Positions 1 to 5,903 of a stretch of DNA of 7,503 nt are shown piece by piece. A program made the position numbers and the translations under genes. The stretch is taken from NCBI GenBank assembly GCA_041686355.1, contig JAWLDZ010000102.1, positions 1 through 7,503 on the forward strand. The letters are read 5' to 3'. The first letter of the stretch is position 1. Each line of letters opens with the position of its first letter. Under the pieces are notes generated by a model. It had not been told where the DNA came from. It was given only the letters and a program-made list of their open reading frames with translations, and searched no databases. The DNA is from DSBN01 sp041686355. Its GTDB lineage: Bacteria; Spirochaetota; Spirochaetia; DSM-16054; Sediminispirochaetaceae.

Positions 1-1415
1 AGGTCGATCGCCTGCAGGGTATGTTCGATGCTTCTGGTTTCAATGCTGCCGTCACCGATTTCAGCGCCCCGCACTGCACCCCACATCTCATGGCCGCCGA
101 CCCGCTTGTTAAAAATCTTCGGGATCGGGTAGAAGGCAAGCTCACTTGGCTTGGTAATCATGACATCGGTTACGCGCATGAGGTAGTTGGTGGCATACAC
201 GGCATGAAAGATATTGTCGTGGAGAAATACATGCAGCCCGTGGACCGGTTTTTCCCGAATTGAATCGGTAAAATTGCGAGTATCCTCCCAGTCGAAATGG
301 CTGTGCAGCTGTTCGGTACGGTTGCCAAGCTCGTCCTGCAGCCACTCCCAGTTATCCCTGTGGTCGCCCAGGTTTACAAACAGACTCAGCTTATCTTCGC
401 GGATAAGGGGCAGGCAGTGTTCGATAACCGCTTTAAACAGCTCCCGCTGAGCTCCGGCCCCGCCCATGGTGATCATAAAGCGGCGGGGTTCCCGGCTATG
501 GACCCGGCGCAGACGGGCTGCACAGTCCGCCTCGATGTTCTCTACCAGTTCATGGTCGACATGGTGGCCGGTGTAGTAAATCGCATCCGAGGGGAGAGGG
601 TTGAGCACCTTGCCGGATTCATCAAAGCCGCGCATGCTGCGGAAGCCGTAGTAGCCGGAGGGGGACTGTACGCCGTGCTTGGCCCCCTCGGTCAGTTGAA
701 AGGCCATCGGCCAGTTGTCAAACATCATATCGACCACGTTCGTCATTCCTCCGGCTACCGCTCCCATGGAGTTCCACATATGGGCGGTCAAGATAGGCGC
801 CTCCTGGGGTAAGGCCTGATGGAGGTTTCTGAAGAGTTCGCTCATCTTATAGTCTTTCACATTTGTTTTTAGAAAACGCCACGGCCAGCCTACTATCCAG
901 CTGTTCAGCAGCCAAGAAAGGAGAGGTAGAGTGGGTTCTCCGGTAGTCACCGGTTCCCAGATGTACTTTTCAAAAAGCGCACTTCTCTGGGATATCCTCG
1001 ACCAGCGGCTGTACCAGCGATTACACCAGTTGATTACGTCGCTGGTAATTCCGGGGATAGTCAGCAGATCTAACCAATAGGGGGTAAAACCCATCGCCCG
1101 GGCGGCGGAGGCTCCGGCCATGGCAATTCGGTAATGTCCGAAACCCATGCGAATGGTACTGATGATCACTGCATTTTCAGGATCAATAGGCGGGGGTGAT
1201 CCGGCGGGACTGGACGTGCCTTCGGTCCGCACGATATTTTTCAGGCCGAAGATCGGCCCTAAATAGGGATTTTCCTGCAGACTGAGGGAGTAGGCCTCCT
1301 GCGGGTCGTAGTTAAACTTTTTGATGAACATGCGCTGCCATTTTTCGGCAGCCCGGCTGTGGCTCTTTTTAATCGGGTTGTCATACACGTAGTAACGTCC
1401 GTCTCTCTTCTGCAT
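1..1415 (-). CDS. GT-B glycosyltransferase-like protein, MurG/glycolipid-synthase-like (3' end beyond window)
   Basis: An open frame of 471 codons runs from an ATG at 1413-1415 to the left edge with no stop, so the C-terminus is missing. The start is preceded by GGAGA five bases upstream and lies 16 bases after the stop of the MalG-type permease, so it is the last visible gene of the importer operon. Seen in the protein: a hydrophobic strand followed by MGFGHYR (residues 90-96), like the N-terminal G-x-GH loop of MurG and diacylglycerol glycosyltransferases; a second nucleotide-fold start, MITMGGAGAQRELF (314-327), like the MurG GGSxGA segment; then VMITKPSELAFYPIPKIF (418-435) and WGAVRGAEIGDG (445-456), in the place of the nucleotide-sugar-binding C-terminal region. 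Trp-rich segments at 129-180 could be a membrane- or sugar-contacting insert. I infer an activated-sugar-dependent glycosyltransferase; donor and acceptor are unknown. A phosphorylase or a non-catalytic relative is possible. The open frame is certain; the function is tentative. Confidence 0.75.
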   Translation of the reverse strand, partial: MQKRDGRYYVYDNPIKKSHSRAAEKWQRMFIKKFNYDPQEAYSLSLQENPYLGPIFGLKNIVRTEGTSSPAGSPPPIDPENAVIISTIRMGFGHYRIAMAGASAARAMGFTPYWLDLLTIPGITSDVINWCNRWYSRWSRISQRSALFEKYIWEPVTTGEPTLPLLSWLLNSWIVGWPWRFLKTNVKDYKMSELFRNLHQALPQEAPILTAHMWNSMGAVAGGMTNVVDMMFDNWPMAFQLTEGAKHGVQSPSGYYGFRSMRGFDESGKVLNPLPSDAIYYTGHHVDHELVENIEADCAARLRRVHSREPRRFMITMGGAGAQRELFKAVIEHCLPLIREDKLSLFVNLGDHRDNWEWLQDELGNRTEQLHSHFDWEDTRNFTDSIREKPVHGLHVFLHDNIFHAVYATNYLMRVTDVMITKPSELAFYPIPKIFNKRVGGHEMWGAVRGAEIGDGSIETRSIEHTLQAID

Positions 1416-1431
1416 TCTATTCTCCAAAATA

Positions 1432-2271
1432 TTATTTATTCGAACCGAGGGTTAGGCCGGCAATAAAGTAGCGCTGCAGAAAAATAAACACGATCAGGGT
1501 TGGTATGGTTGCCAGCAGGGCCCCCGAGATAATAACCGTCCAATCCTGTACGTACTGTCCCTGCAGAGTTGCCAGTCCCGTAGTCACGGGCATCTTTTCC
1601 GATGAGCGGATGAGCACCAGCGGCCAGATATAGTCGTTAAAAATCCAGGTGAACTCCAGTGTAGCAATGGCGGCAAAAGCCGGGAGTGTCAGGGGCAGCA
1701 TAATTTTACCCCAGATGCCGAGTTCGGTGCAGCCGTCGATCCGGGCCGATTCCATTACCTGCACAGGCACGGTCATCATATAATTGCGTAGTACAAAAGT
1801 ACAGAAACCGAGCTGGAAGGCGGTGTGAATGGCAATTAAAGCGAAATAGGTGTCGTAGATCCCCAGGGCATCCGAGAGTCTGAATACCGGCAGCAGCAGA
1901 ATCTGAAAGGGGAGCATGGTGCCTCCCACAAACATGAAGTAGAAAAAGGTACGGCCCTTGAACTTGAAGCGTGCCAGGGAATAGGCTCCCAGCGAGGAAA
2001 GCAGCAGAGTAAGTACCAGTGAGGGCATGGTGATGATAAAACTGTTGGGCAGGTACTTATGCAGGCCGCCCCGCTGCCAGGCCTCGACATAGCTTTTTAG
2101 GTTTATAGTTTTCGGCATAGCCAAAAAGCCGTGGGACATGATGTCGGCGTTGGTGCGCATACTGGTGATGACGGCGATAAAAATGGGAACCAGCCAGATC
2201 AGGGTGACTGCCACCAGAAACAGGTACAGAACAATTTTTACCGCCGGAGGAACATTGTTTCGTTTAGGCAT
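1432..2271 (-). CDS. Carbohydrate ABC transporter permease, MalG type (CUT1)
   Basis: Inner-membrane permease of 279 residues, the usual size for MalG/UgpE/LacG-like subunits. Six hydrophobic segments are visible at about residues 12-36, 77-99, 108-131, 141-162, 196-220 and 247-268. The cytoplasmic EAA loop that docks the ATPase lies at 174-198, with the core ESARIDG followed by a conserved G and LPLTLP. The C-terminus (QRYFIAGLTLGSNK) is the classic end of this subfamily. It forms a heterodimeric channel with the upstream MalF-type permease and receives sugar from the binding protein. A GGGAGG element about five bases before the ATG supports the start, which overlaps the end of the preceding permease by 8 bases and so implies translational coupling. 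The substrate cannot be read from the sequence. No ATPase gene is visible next to it; this is common for CUT1 systems that share one ATPase. Confidence 0.95.
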   Translation of the reverse strand: MPKRNNVPPAVKIVLYLFLVAVTLIWLVPIFIAVITSMRTNADIMSHGFLAMPKTINLKSYVEAWQRGGLHKYLPNSFIITMPSLVLTLLLSSLGAYSLARFKFKGRTFFYFMFVGGTMLPFQILLLPVFRLSDALGIYDTYFALIAIHTAFQLGFCTFVLRNYMMTVPVQVMESARIDGCTELGIWGKIMLPLTLPAFAAIATLEFTWIFNDYIWPLVLIRSSEKMPVTTGLATLQGQYVQDWTVIISGALLATIPTLIVFIFLQRYFIAGLTLGSNK

Positions 2272-3148
2272 TGGTTTCCTCCCGCGCTATTCTGGTGAGG
2301 TAGAACATGATAAACATCAAGCTGATAATAAAGATGATAACGGCGATTGCGGCGCCGTAGCCCATTCGGTAGTTGTTGAAGGCTTCAATGTACATGAAAT
2401 TTGCCAGTACGCTGGATTGATTGTAGGGGCCGCCGCGGGTCATTACCGAAACAAGGTCGAAGGCGCGCAGGGAGTCGATGATGCTGATAACTATTACAAT
2501 GACCGTGACCGGGGCCAGTTGCGGCATAAGTACGTTGAAAAAGCGCTGTATTGCGCTGGCGCCGTCTACTTCCGCGGCATCCAGCAGATTCTGGTCGACA
2601 CTCTGGAGTCCGGCCAGATAGAGCACCATCACGTAGCCCACTTGTCGCCAAATTGCCACGGCTATAACCGCCTCCATAACCACTTTCGGATTGCTGAGCC
2701 AGCCGGTCGCCAGATCTCCAAGGCCGATTCTCCGCAATACCTCGTTAATCAGACCGCTGTGGGGGCTGTACAGCCAGGACCAGACCAGGCCGCAGACTAC
2801 CAGAGACAGGACCATAGGCAGAAAGAAGCTGGCCTTAAAGGTCTTGGCTCCGGGGATATCCCTGTTTAAAACCATCGCCAGCGTGAGTCCGAGAGCGATG
2901 GGAATAGTCATAAACAGGATGATCCACTCGAGATTATTGGACAGACTGATGTAGAAGACTTCATCTTGTAAAAGCATCTGGTAATTTTTGCTGCCGATAA
3001 ACTTCGGTGCTGTTAAACCGTCCCACTTGGTAAAGCTGAGATAAAAACTGTACAACATCGGTCCGATAATCCAGATTAAATAGATGGTAACCGGAATACC
3101 GAGAAAGGCGTAGGGGATCAGTTTATAGCGGGTTTTCGCATCCAGCAT
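2264..3148 (-). CDS. Carbohydrate ABC transporter permease, MalF/UgpA type (CUT1)
   Basis: Inner-membrane permease of 294 residues. Membrane segments are visible at about 11-36, 70-94, 107-127, 158-179, 212-228 and 264-284. The EAA loop lies at about 189-214 (DAAEVDGAS core, then LMPQLAP), and the FDLVSVMTRGGP stretch (230-241) is typical of MalF/UgpA-like partners. It pairs with the MalG-type protein encoded next. The frame stays open 12 codons further upstream to 3184, but I chose the ATG at 3146-3148. A full AAAGGAGG Shine-Dalgarno sequence sits six bases before it, and the alternative start would fall inside a strong hairpin. The gene follows the binding-protein gene after a 71-base gap containing that hairpin, and its end overlaps the start of the next permease by 8 bases. 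Family assignment is secure; transported sugar unknown. Confidence 0.95.
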   Translation of the reverse strand: MLDAKTRYKLIPYAFLGIPVTIYLIWIIGPMLYSFYLSFTKWDGLTAPKFIGSKNYQMLLQDEVFYISLSNNLEWIILFMTIPIALGLTLAMVLNRDIPGAKTFKASFFLPMVLSLVVCGLVWSWLYSPHSGLINEVLRRIGLGDLATGWLSNPKVVMEAVIAVAIWRQVGYVMVLYLAGLQSVDQNLLDAAEVDGASAIQRFFNVLMPQLAPVTVIVIVISIIDSLRAFDLVSVMTRGGPYNQSSVLANFMYIEAFNNYRMGYGAAIAVIIFIISLMFIMFYLTRIAREETNA

Positions 3149-3154
3149 GCGATA

Positions 3155-3162
3155 CCTCCTTT
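3155..3162 (-). promoter_or_regulatory. Strong ribosome binding site deciding the MalF-type permease start
   Basis: On the minus strand this reads AAAGGAGG, six bases before the ATG at 3146-3148. It is the best Shine-Dalgarno match near this gene and argues against the longer reading frame beginning at 3184. A strong independent site is also consistent with the permeases needing their own translation initiation after the hairpin gap. Confidence 0.8.
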
Positions 3163-3173
3163 GGGTATGAAAA

Positions 3174-3196
3174 GCCGGCGGCAATATGCCGCCGGC
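3174..3196 (-). terminator. GC-rich intra-operon hairpin, leaky terminator or mRNA stabiliser
   Basis: A perfect 9-base-pair inverted repeat, GCCGGCGGC and GCCGCCGGC, is separated by five bases (an A-T pair can close the loop to three). On the minus strand it is followed directly by TTTT and then C. It lies in the gap between the binding-protein stop (3220) and the permease start (3148). Only four U residues follow, so full termination is doubtful. In CUT1 operons a hairpin here is commonly thought to let the binding protein be made in excess, by partial termination or by protecting the upstream mRNA from 3' decay. The fold is seen directly; the role is inferred. Confidence 0.65.
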
Positions 3197-3219
3197 GCTT
3201 GTGCAAAATAGATGGTGAG

Positions 3220-4509
3220 TTACTCTTCGAAGAGTTGTTGTCGGGATTTTTCCAGTTTTTCGAGTATCTCTTCAGCCTGGTCGGTGTTCTGCCAGAACTC
3301 CATAAAACCGTTCATGCCCTTGTCGGCCATTTCAGGGGTAGTATCTCGATCGTAGAACTGAGCCACATAGTCGGCTTTGTTGATAAGTTCCCGGCCCTTC
3401 AACTGGTTTTCATTATACACTGAGGTATCGACATTGTTGTTGGTTACCAGCCGTCCAAGCTCTTCAGCTACATACTCTTGAACTTCCTTAGAACCGAAGA
3501 ATTTAAGCAGTTTTTTTGCCATTTCCGGATTCTGGCTGTTTTTCGGAATGAAGTAGCCGTCGGTGGGGGCATCTTCGCCAACCGGCACACTTTCGTCGAT
3601 AATCGGGAAGCGGAAGAAATCCAAGTATTCGAGGTCTTCTTCGGGGTAGGAGTCACGGATGAAGTCGCCCATCAGGTACATGGCTGCATCGCCGTTGGTC
3701 ATAAAGGGAATTGCTTCGGCCCAGGCATAGGATGCCGGACTTTCTACAAAGTAGCCCTTGTCGATCATCGGTCCCCAGTAATCGTTGAATACCTTCAGCA
3801 CGCGGGCGTCATCGTAACTTTCTTTGCCCAGCATCAGATTAATGTGAAACTCGGGGCCGTTGACACGCATGTTCAGGTAGTCGAACCATGCGGCAGCGGT
3901 CCAGCGGTATTTGGTACCCACTGTAAAGGGGGTTACGCCGTTGTCTTTGAGTTTTTCACATACCGCCATCAGCTCGTCCCAGGTTTCGGGAATTTCGATG
4001 TCGTATTCATCAAACACACGGGTATCGTAGTAGATTGCCCACCAGTACCAGTTTCCGGGCAGGAAGTACTGTTTGTCGTCCACCGAACTCATTGCCCGGA
4101 AGCCCTTAGCATAGCTTTCGTTCCAGCCGGCTTCTTCCCATACATCGCTGATATCCATAATCAAGCCCTTATCTATGAAGAAGCGGGCGCGGTTACCGGC
4201 AAACCAGGTGAGTACATCAGGGGGTGCTGATGAAGTGAGGTAGGCGCGGATGGCCTGTTTGAAATCCTCGTGGGCAACGGTACTGTGAATTACCTTTGAG
4301 TCTGGATTCTGTTCTCGAAACATCTCCATTAGTTCAGCCTCAACCCGTTTGGGTTCCGGATCGCTCCAGTACGAGTTGTAGACGACTACATCCTGCTCTG
4401 CAGCCTGAGCGCCTTCGGTCGCGCCTTCCTGCTGGCCACCGGCAAATAGGGGTGCCATGCCGAGGACGAACAGTACGGCGAGAACACTAATAACAATCTT
4501 GTTTTTCAT
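3220..4509 (-). CDS. Periplasmic sugar-binding protein of a CUT1 ABC importer
   Basis: Extracellular solute-binding protein of 429 residues, normal for family 1 sugar-binding proteins. The N-terminus is a Sec signal peptide: MKNK, a hydrophobic core (about residues 5-22), then L-F-A-G-G with likely cleavage near residue 23-25. There is no lipobox Cys, so it should be free in the periplasm rather than a lipoprotein. The mature start GGQQEG is typical of spirochaete binding proteins. Family-like parts include the first strand VVVYNSYW (41-48), SSAPPDVLTWFAGN (93-106), an aromatic-rich NWYWWAIYYD stretch (153-162) that probably helps to line the sugar site, IPETWDEL (173-180), and GDAAMYLMGDF (273-283). 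A TTG six bases upstream (4513-4515) is in frame and could also start the protein. I preferred the ATG because the TTG is only four bases from the Shine-Dalgarno. First gene of the operon, expressed from the promoter at 4561-4589. Ligand unknown. Confidence 0.95.
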   Translation of the reverse strand: MKNKIVISVLAVLFVLGMAPLFAGGQQEGATEGAQAAEQDVVVYNSYWSDPEPKRVEAELMEMFREQNPDSKVIHSTVAHEDFKQAIRAYLTSSAPPDVLTWFAGNRARFFIDKGLIMDISDVWEEAGWNESYAKGFRAMSSVDDKQYFLPGNWYWWAIYYDTRVFDEYDIEIPETWDELMAVCEKLKDNGVTPFTVGTKYRWTAAAWFDYLNMRVNGPEFHINLMLGKESYDDARVLKVFNDYWGPMIDKGYFVESPASYAWAEAIPFMTNGDAAMYLMGDFIRDSYPEEDLEYLDFFRFPIIDESVPVGEDAPTDGYFIPKNSQNPEMAKKLLKFFGSKEVQEYVAEELGRLVTNNNVDTSVYNENQLKGRELINKADYVAQFYDRDTTPEMADKGMNGFMEFWQNTDQAEEILEKLEKSRQQLFEE

Positions 4510-4519
4510 AAACAAAGAT

Positions 4520-4528
4520 CCTCCTTTT
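4520..4528 (-). promoter_or_regulatory. Ribosome binding site of the sugar-binding protein gene
   Basis: On the minus strand this reads AAAAGGAGG. It lies 10 bases from the ATG at 4507-4509 and 4 bases from the in-frame TTG at 4513-4515. The spacing is somewhat long for the ATG and short for the TTG, so the site alone does not settle the start; the codon strength favours ATG. Confidence 0.7.
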
Positions 4529-4532
4529 ACTT

Positions 4533-4551
4533 ATTTCTTTTGGTAAGAAAT
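4533..4551 (-). promoter_or_regulatory. Inverted repeat in the 5' leader of the importer operon
   Basis: A 7-base inverted repeat, ATTTCTT and AAGAAAT with a 5-base loop, lies just downstream of the predicted transcription start (about 4554) and just before the ribosome binding site. It may be a weak 5' stem-loop in the mRNA or a dyad operator. The stem is AT-rich, so it could also be chance in an AT-rich gap. Confidence 0.3.
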
Positions 4552-4560
4552 TATAATAAA

Positions 4561-4589
4561 ATTATGCGCCGGGCTTTGTATTCGGTCAA
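4561..4589 (-). promoter_or_regulatory. Sigma-70 type promoter of the sugar importer operon
   Basis: On the minus strand a TTGACC box (4584-4589) is followed by exactly 17 bases and a CATAAT box (4561-4566), with five of six consensus bases in each. The predicted start of transcription is near 4554, leaving a leader of about 45 bases that contains the AAAAGGAGG site and the ATG of the binding-protein gene. The position between divergent transporter and AraC genes is where an activator or repressor would act. This arrangement also argues that the far-upstream ATG at 4589 is not the AraC start, because it overlaps the -35 box. Confidence 0.7.
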
Positions 4590-4654
4590 TGATAAGATTT
4601 GAATGTAATTGTAGATATTTTAAGATGCCCGGTTTATACTGTGGGCGAAAGCTT

Positions 4655-5494
4655 ATGGGAAAATTTGCCTTTGCAGTGTTAACCGAAATGGAACTGAAGC
4701 TCCCCTTTTACCTTTTGGGAGTGGGAATCGATTTTCATCAGGAAATGGACCCGCACAACCGGCCCAAGGGCTTTCCTCACTACCAGTGGATTCAGTGTGA
4801 AGAGGGGGAGGGGGTGCTGCACCTAGAGGGGCAGAAATATGTGATCGGAGCGGATCAGGCTATGTTTCTGTATCCGGGGGTTTCCCATCGCTATTATCCG
4901 GTTACCTCGCCCTGGAAAGTGCACTGGTTTACCTTTGGCGGGAAGAATCTACCGCCGGTTTTGGATGCTGCCGGATTGAAACGGTCCGGGGTATATTCGG
5001 TGCTGCATGCCGAGCAGCTGGTCAGCAAGATGCGGGTTGCCTTTGCTCATCTTCTGTCCGATTCCAGCCTCAAGGGCCTGGAGTGTTCTTCTCTGGTGTA
5101 TGATTTTCTCATTACTCTCATGAAATTTGCCCACAGCAGCGATGATGAGCCTGTGGTAACCAAGTATTCCCGCCTGAAACCGGTATTCGATTTCATTGAA
5201 AAACACTATCGGGATATCATAACCATCGACGATCTGGCAGCTACCCTCGATGTAACCCCGCAGTACCTTTGCCATCTGTTTAAGGCAACCATGAACCACC
5301 GCCCCTTTGAGTATGTCAACTCTTTTCGCATAGCCCGCAGCAAGGACATAATGGTACAGCACCCGGATATGAGTCTCTCCGAGGTTGCCGTACAGTGCGG
5401 CTACGAATCACTGAGCTATTTCAGCAGTGTCTTTAGAAAAACAGAGGGATTAAGTCCGGGGGAGTATAAAAGAATTCACCTTGGGCGGGTATAG
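4655..5494 (+). CDS. AraC-family transcriptional regulator with N-terminal cupin-like sensor
   Basis: DNA-binding regulator of about 279 residues. The N-terminal half (about 12-95) is an AraC-type sensor/cupin domain with RPKGFPHYQW (36-45), G-E-G-x-L-x-L-x-G and YPGVSHRYYP (73-82), expected to bind a sugar or related effector. The C-terminal AraC domain has a first helix-turn-helix at about 189-212 (TIDDLAATLDVTPQYLCHLF) and a second at about 241-262 (LSEVAVQCGYESLSYFSSVF), ending in GLSPGEYKR. It is divergent from the sugar importer operon and is its most likely local regulator, probably an activator responding to the imported sugar. The start is uncertain: the frame is open back to ATG 4589, with further ATGs at 4625, 4655 and 4688, and none has a clear Shine-Dalgarno. 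I chose 4655 because the extra residues upstream are Cys-rich and not family-like, and the 4589 ATG overlaps the divergent -35 box. Family certain, exact start not. Confidence 0.9.
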   Translation: MGKFAFAVLTEMELKLPFYLLGVGIDFHQEMDPHNRPKGFPHYQWIQCEEGEGVLHLEGQKYVIGADQAMFLYPGVSHRYYPVTSPWKVHWFTFGGKNLPPVLDAAGLKRSGVYSVLHAEQLVSKMRVAFAHLLSDSSLKGLECSSLVYDFLITLMKFAHSSDDEPVVTKYSRLKPVFDFIEKHYRDIITIDDLAATLDVTPQYLCHLFKATMNHRPFEYVNSFRIARSKDIMVQHPDMSLSEVAVQCGYESLSYFSSVFRKTEGLSPGEYKRIHLGRV

Positions 5495-5504
5495 CTGTTA
5501 TACT
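5475..5504 (+). promoter_or_regulatory. Possible promoter for the small Cys protein gene
   Basis: TTCACC (5475-5480) and TATACT (5499-5504) are separated by 18 bases and overlap the last codons and stop of the AraC gene. A start near 5511 would give a leader of about 45 bases before the ATG at 5556. The -10 is good and the -35 is weak, so co-transcription with the AraC gene remains equally likely. Confidence 0.3.
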
Positions 5505-5555
5505 GATAAGAGGTTCAGAAAAGTAATTACGAGGAGAAATTTTGAGGAGCAGGGA

Positions 5556-5885
5556 ATGAGTACAGACGCACATACAGAAGACAGTGAAGGCCGGGATGTT
5601 ATACTGGTGCATGGTTCGCATTTCGGCTGGGTTGATGTAGAGAACCTCAAGAAGTTCTTAGATAAAAAGTGCTGCACCGACTGCTGGCTGTACCTGGAAA
5701 CTGCACCGGTGGAGCGGGTCGAACGGGCGTTAGAAGAGGACACCCGTATTCGCGTGAGGGTTACCAACAAGCCTAAAAAATCAGCCAAGGCGTACTATGA
5801 CGAGCTACTGCAAGAGGGTCGTTCGGTTGAGGTAAAGCGCCTGGAAGAGGTGTCGGACCGCTCAATGAACCGCGGCGGCTGCTGA
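5556..5885 (+). CDS. Small Cys-containing protein of unknown function
   Basis: I do not recognise this 109-residue protein. The ATG is chosen because GAGGAG (5544-5549) lies six bases before it; the frame is open further upstream but without a comparable site. The protein is soluble-looking and rich in Glu, Lys and Arg, with no signal peptide or membrane segment. A hydrophobic strand VILVHGSHFGW (15-25) is followed by a Cys pair plus a third Cys (KCCTDC, Cys39, Cys40, Cys43) and a last-residue Cys in RGGC (109). Strand and helix propensities alternate: strands near 15-19, 44-48, 64-69 and 91-95, with helices between. This suggests a small alpha/beta domain. The Cys cluster could bind metal, be redox-active or simply be structural. 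It follows the AraC gene after 61 bases on the same strand and is convergent with the dehydrogenase gene (18-base gap, no terminator seen). It looks like a real gene because of its start signal and codon use. Confidence 0.7.
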   Translation: MSTDAHTEDSEGRDVILVHGSHFGWVDVENLKKFLDKKCCTDCWLYLETAPVERVERALEEDTRIRVRVTNKPKKSAKAYYDELLQEGRSVEVKRLEEVSDRSMNRGGC

Positions 5886-5903
5886 CAGGTGCGGTGCTTA
5901 CAG

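Noticed and set aside
297..812. 171-codon open frame on the plus strand
   Set aside because: It is antisense to the continuous minus-strand glycosyltransferase-like frame, has no family-like motif, and lacks a convincing start signal.
2138..2869. 243-codon open frame on the plus strand
   Set aside because: It lies opposite the two permease genes; its residue makeup reflects the reverse of membrane-protein codons and matches no family.
3478..4230. 250-codon open frame on the plus strand
   Set aside because: It is fully inside and antisense to the sugar-binding protein gene, which has clear family motifs.
4438..4509. Lipoprotein signal peptide on the sugar-binding protein
   Set aside because: No Cys is present in the signal peptide or early mature region, so a lipobox is absent.
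4569..4632. CCGGGC at 4569-4574 and GCCCGG at 4627-4632 as a looped operator pair
   Set aside because: Only six bases match, 52 bases apart, with no further symmetry; chance is adequate.
4949..5362. 137-codon open frame on the minus strand
   Set aside because: It is antisense to the AraC gene and has no recognisable domain.
5567..5645. VILVHGSHFGW in the small protein as an alpha/beta-hydrolase oxyanion motif
   Set aside because: The protein is far too short for that fold and shows no nucleophile elbow or catalytic His motif.
5886..5903. Bidirectional terminator between the convergent small gene and the SDR gene
   Set aside because: The 18-base gap contains no usable inverted repeat or T tract.
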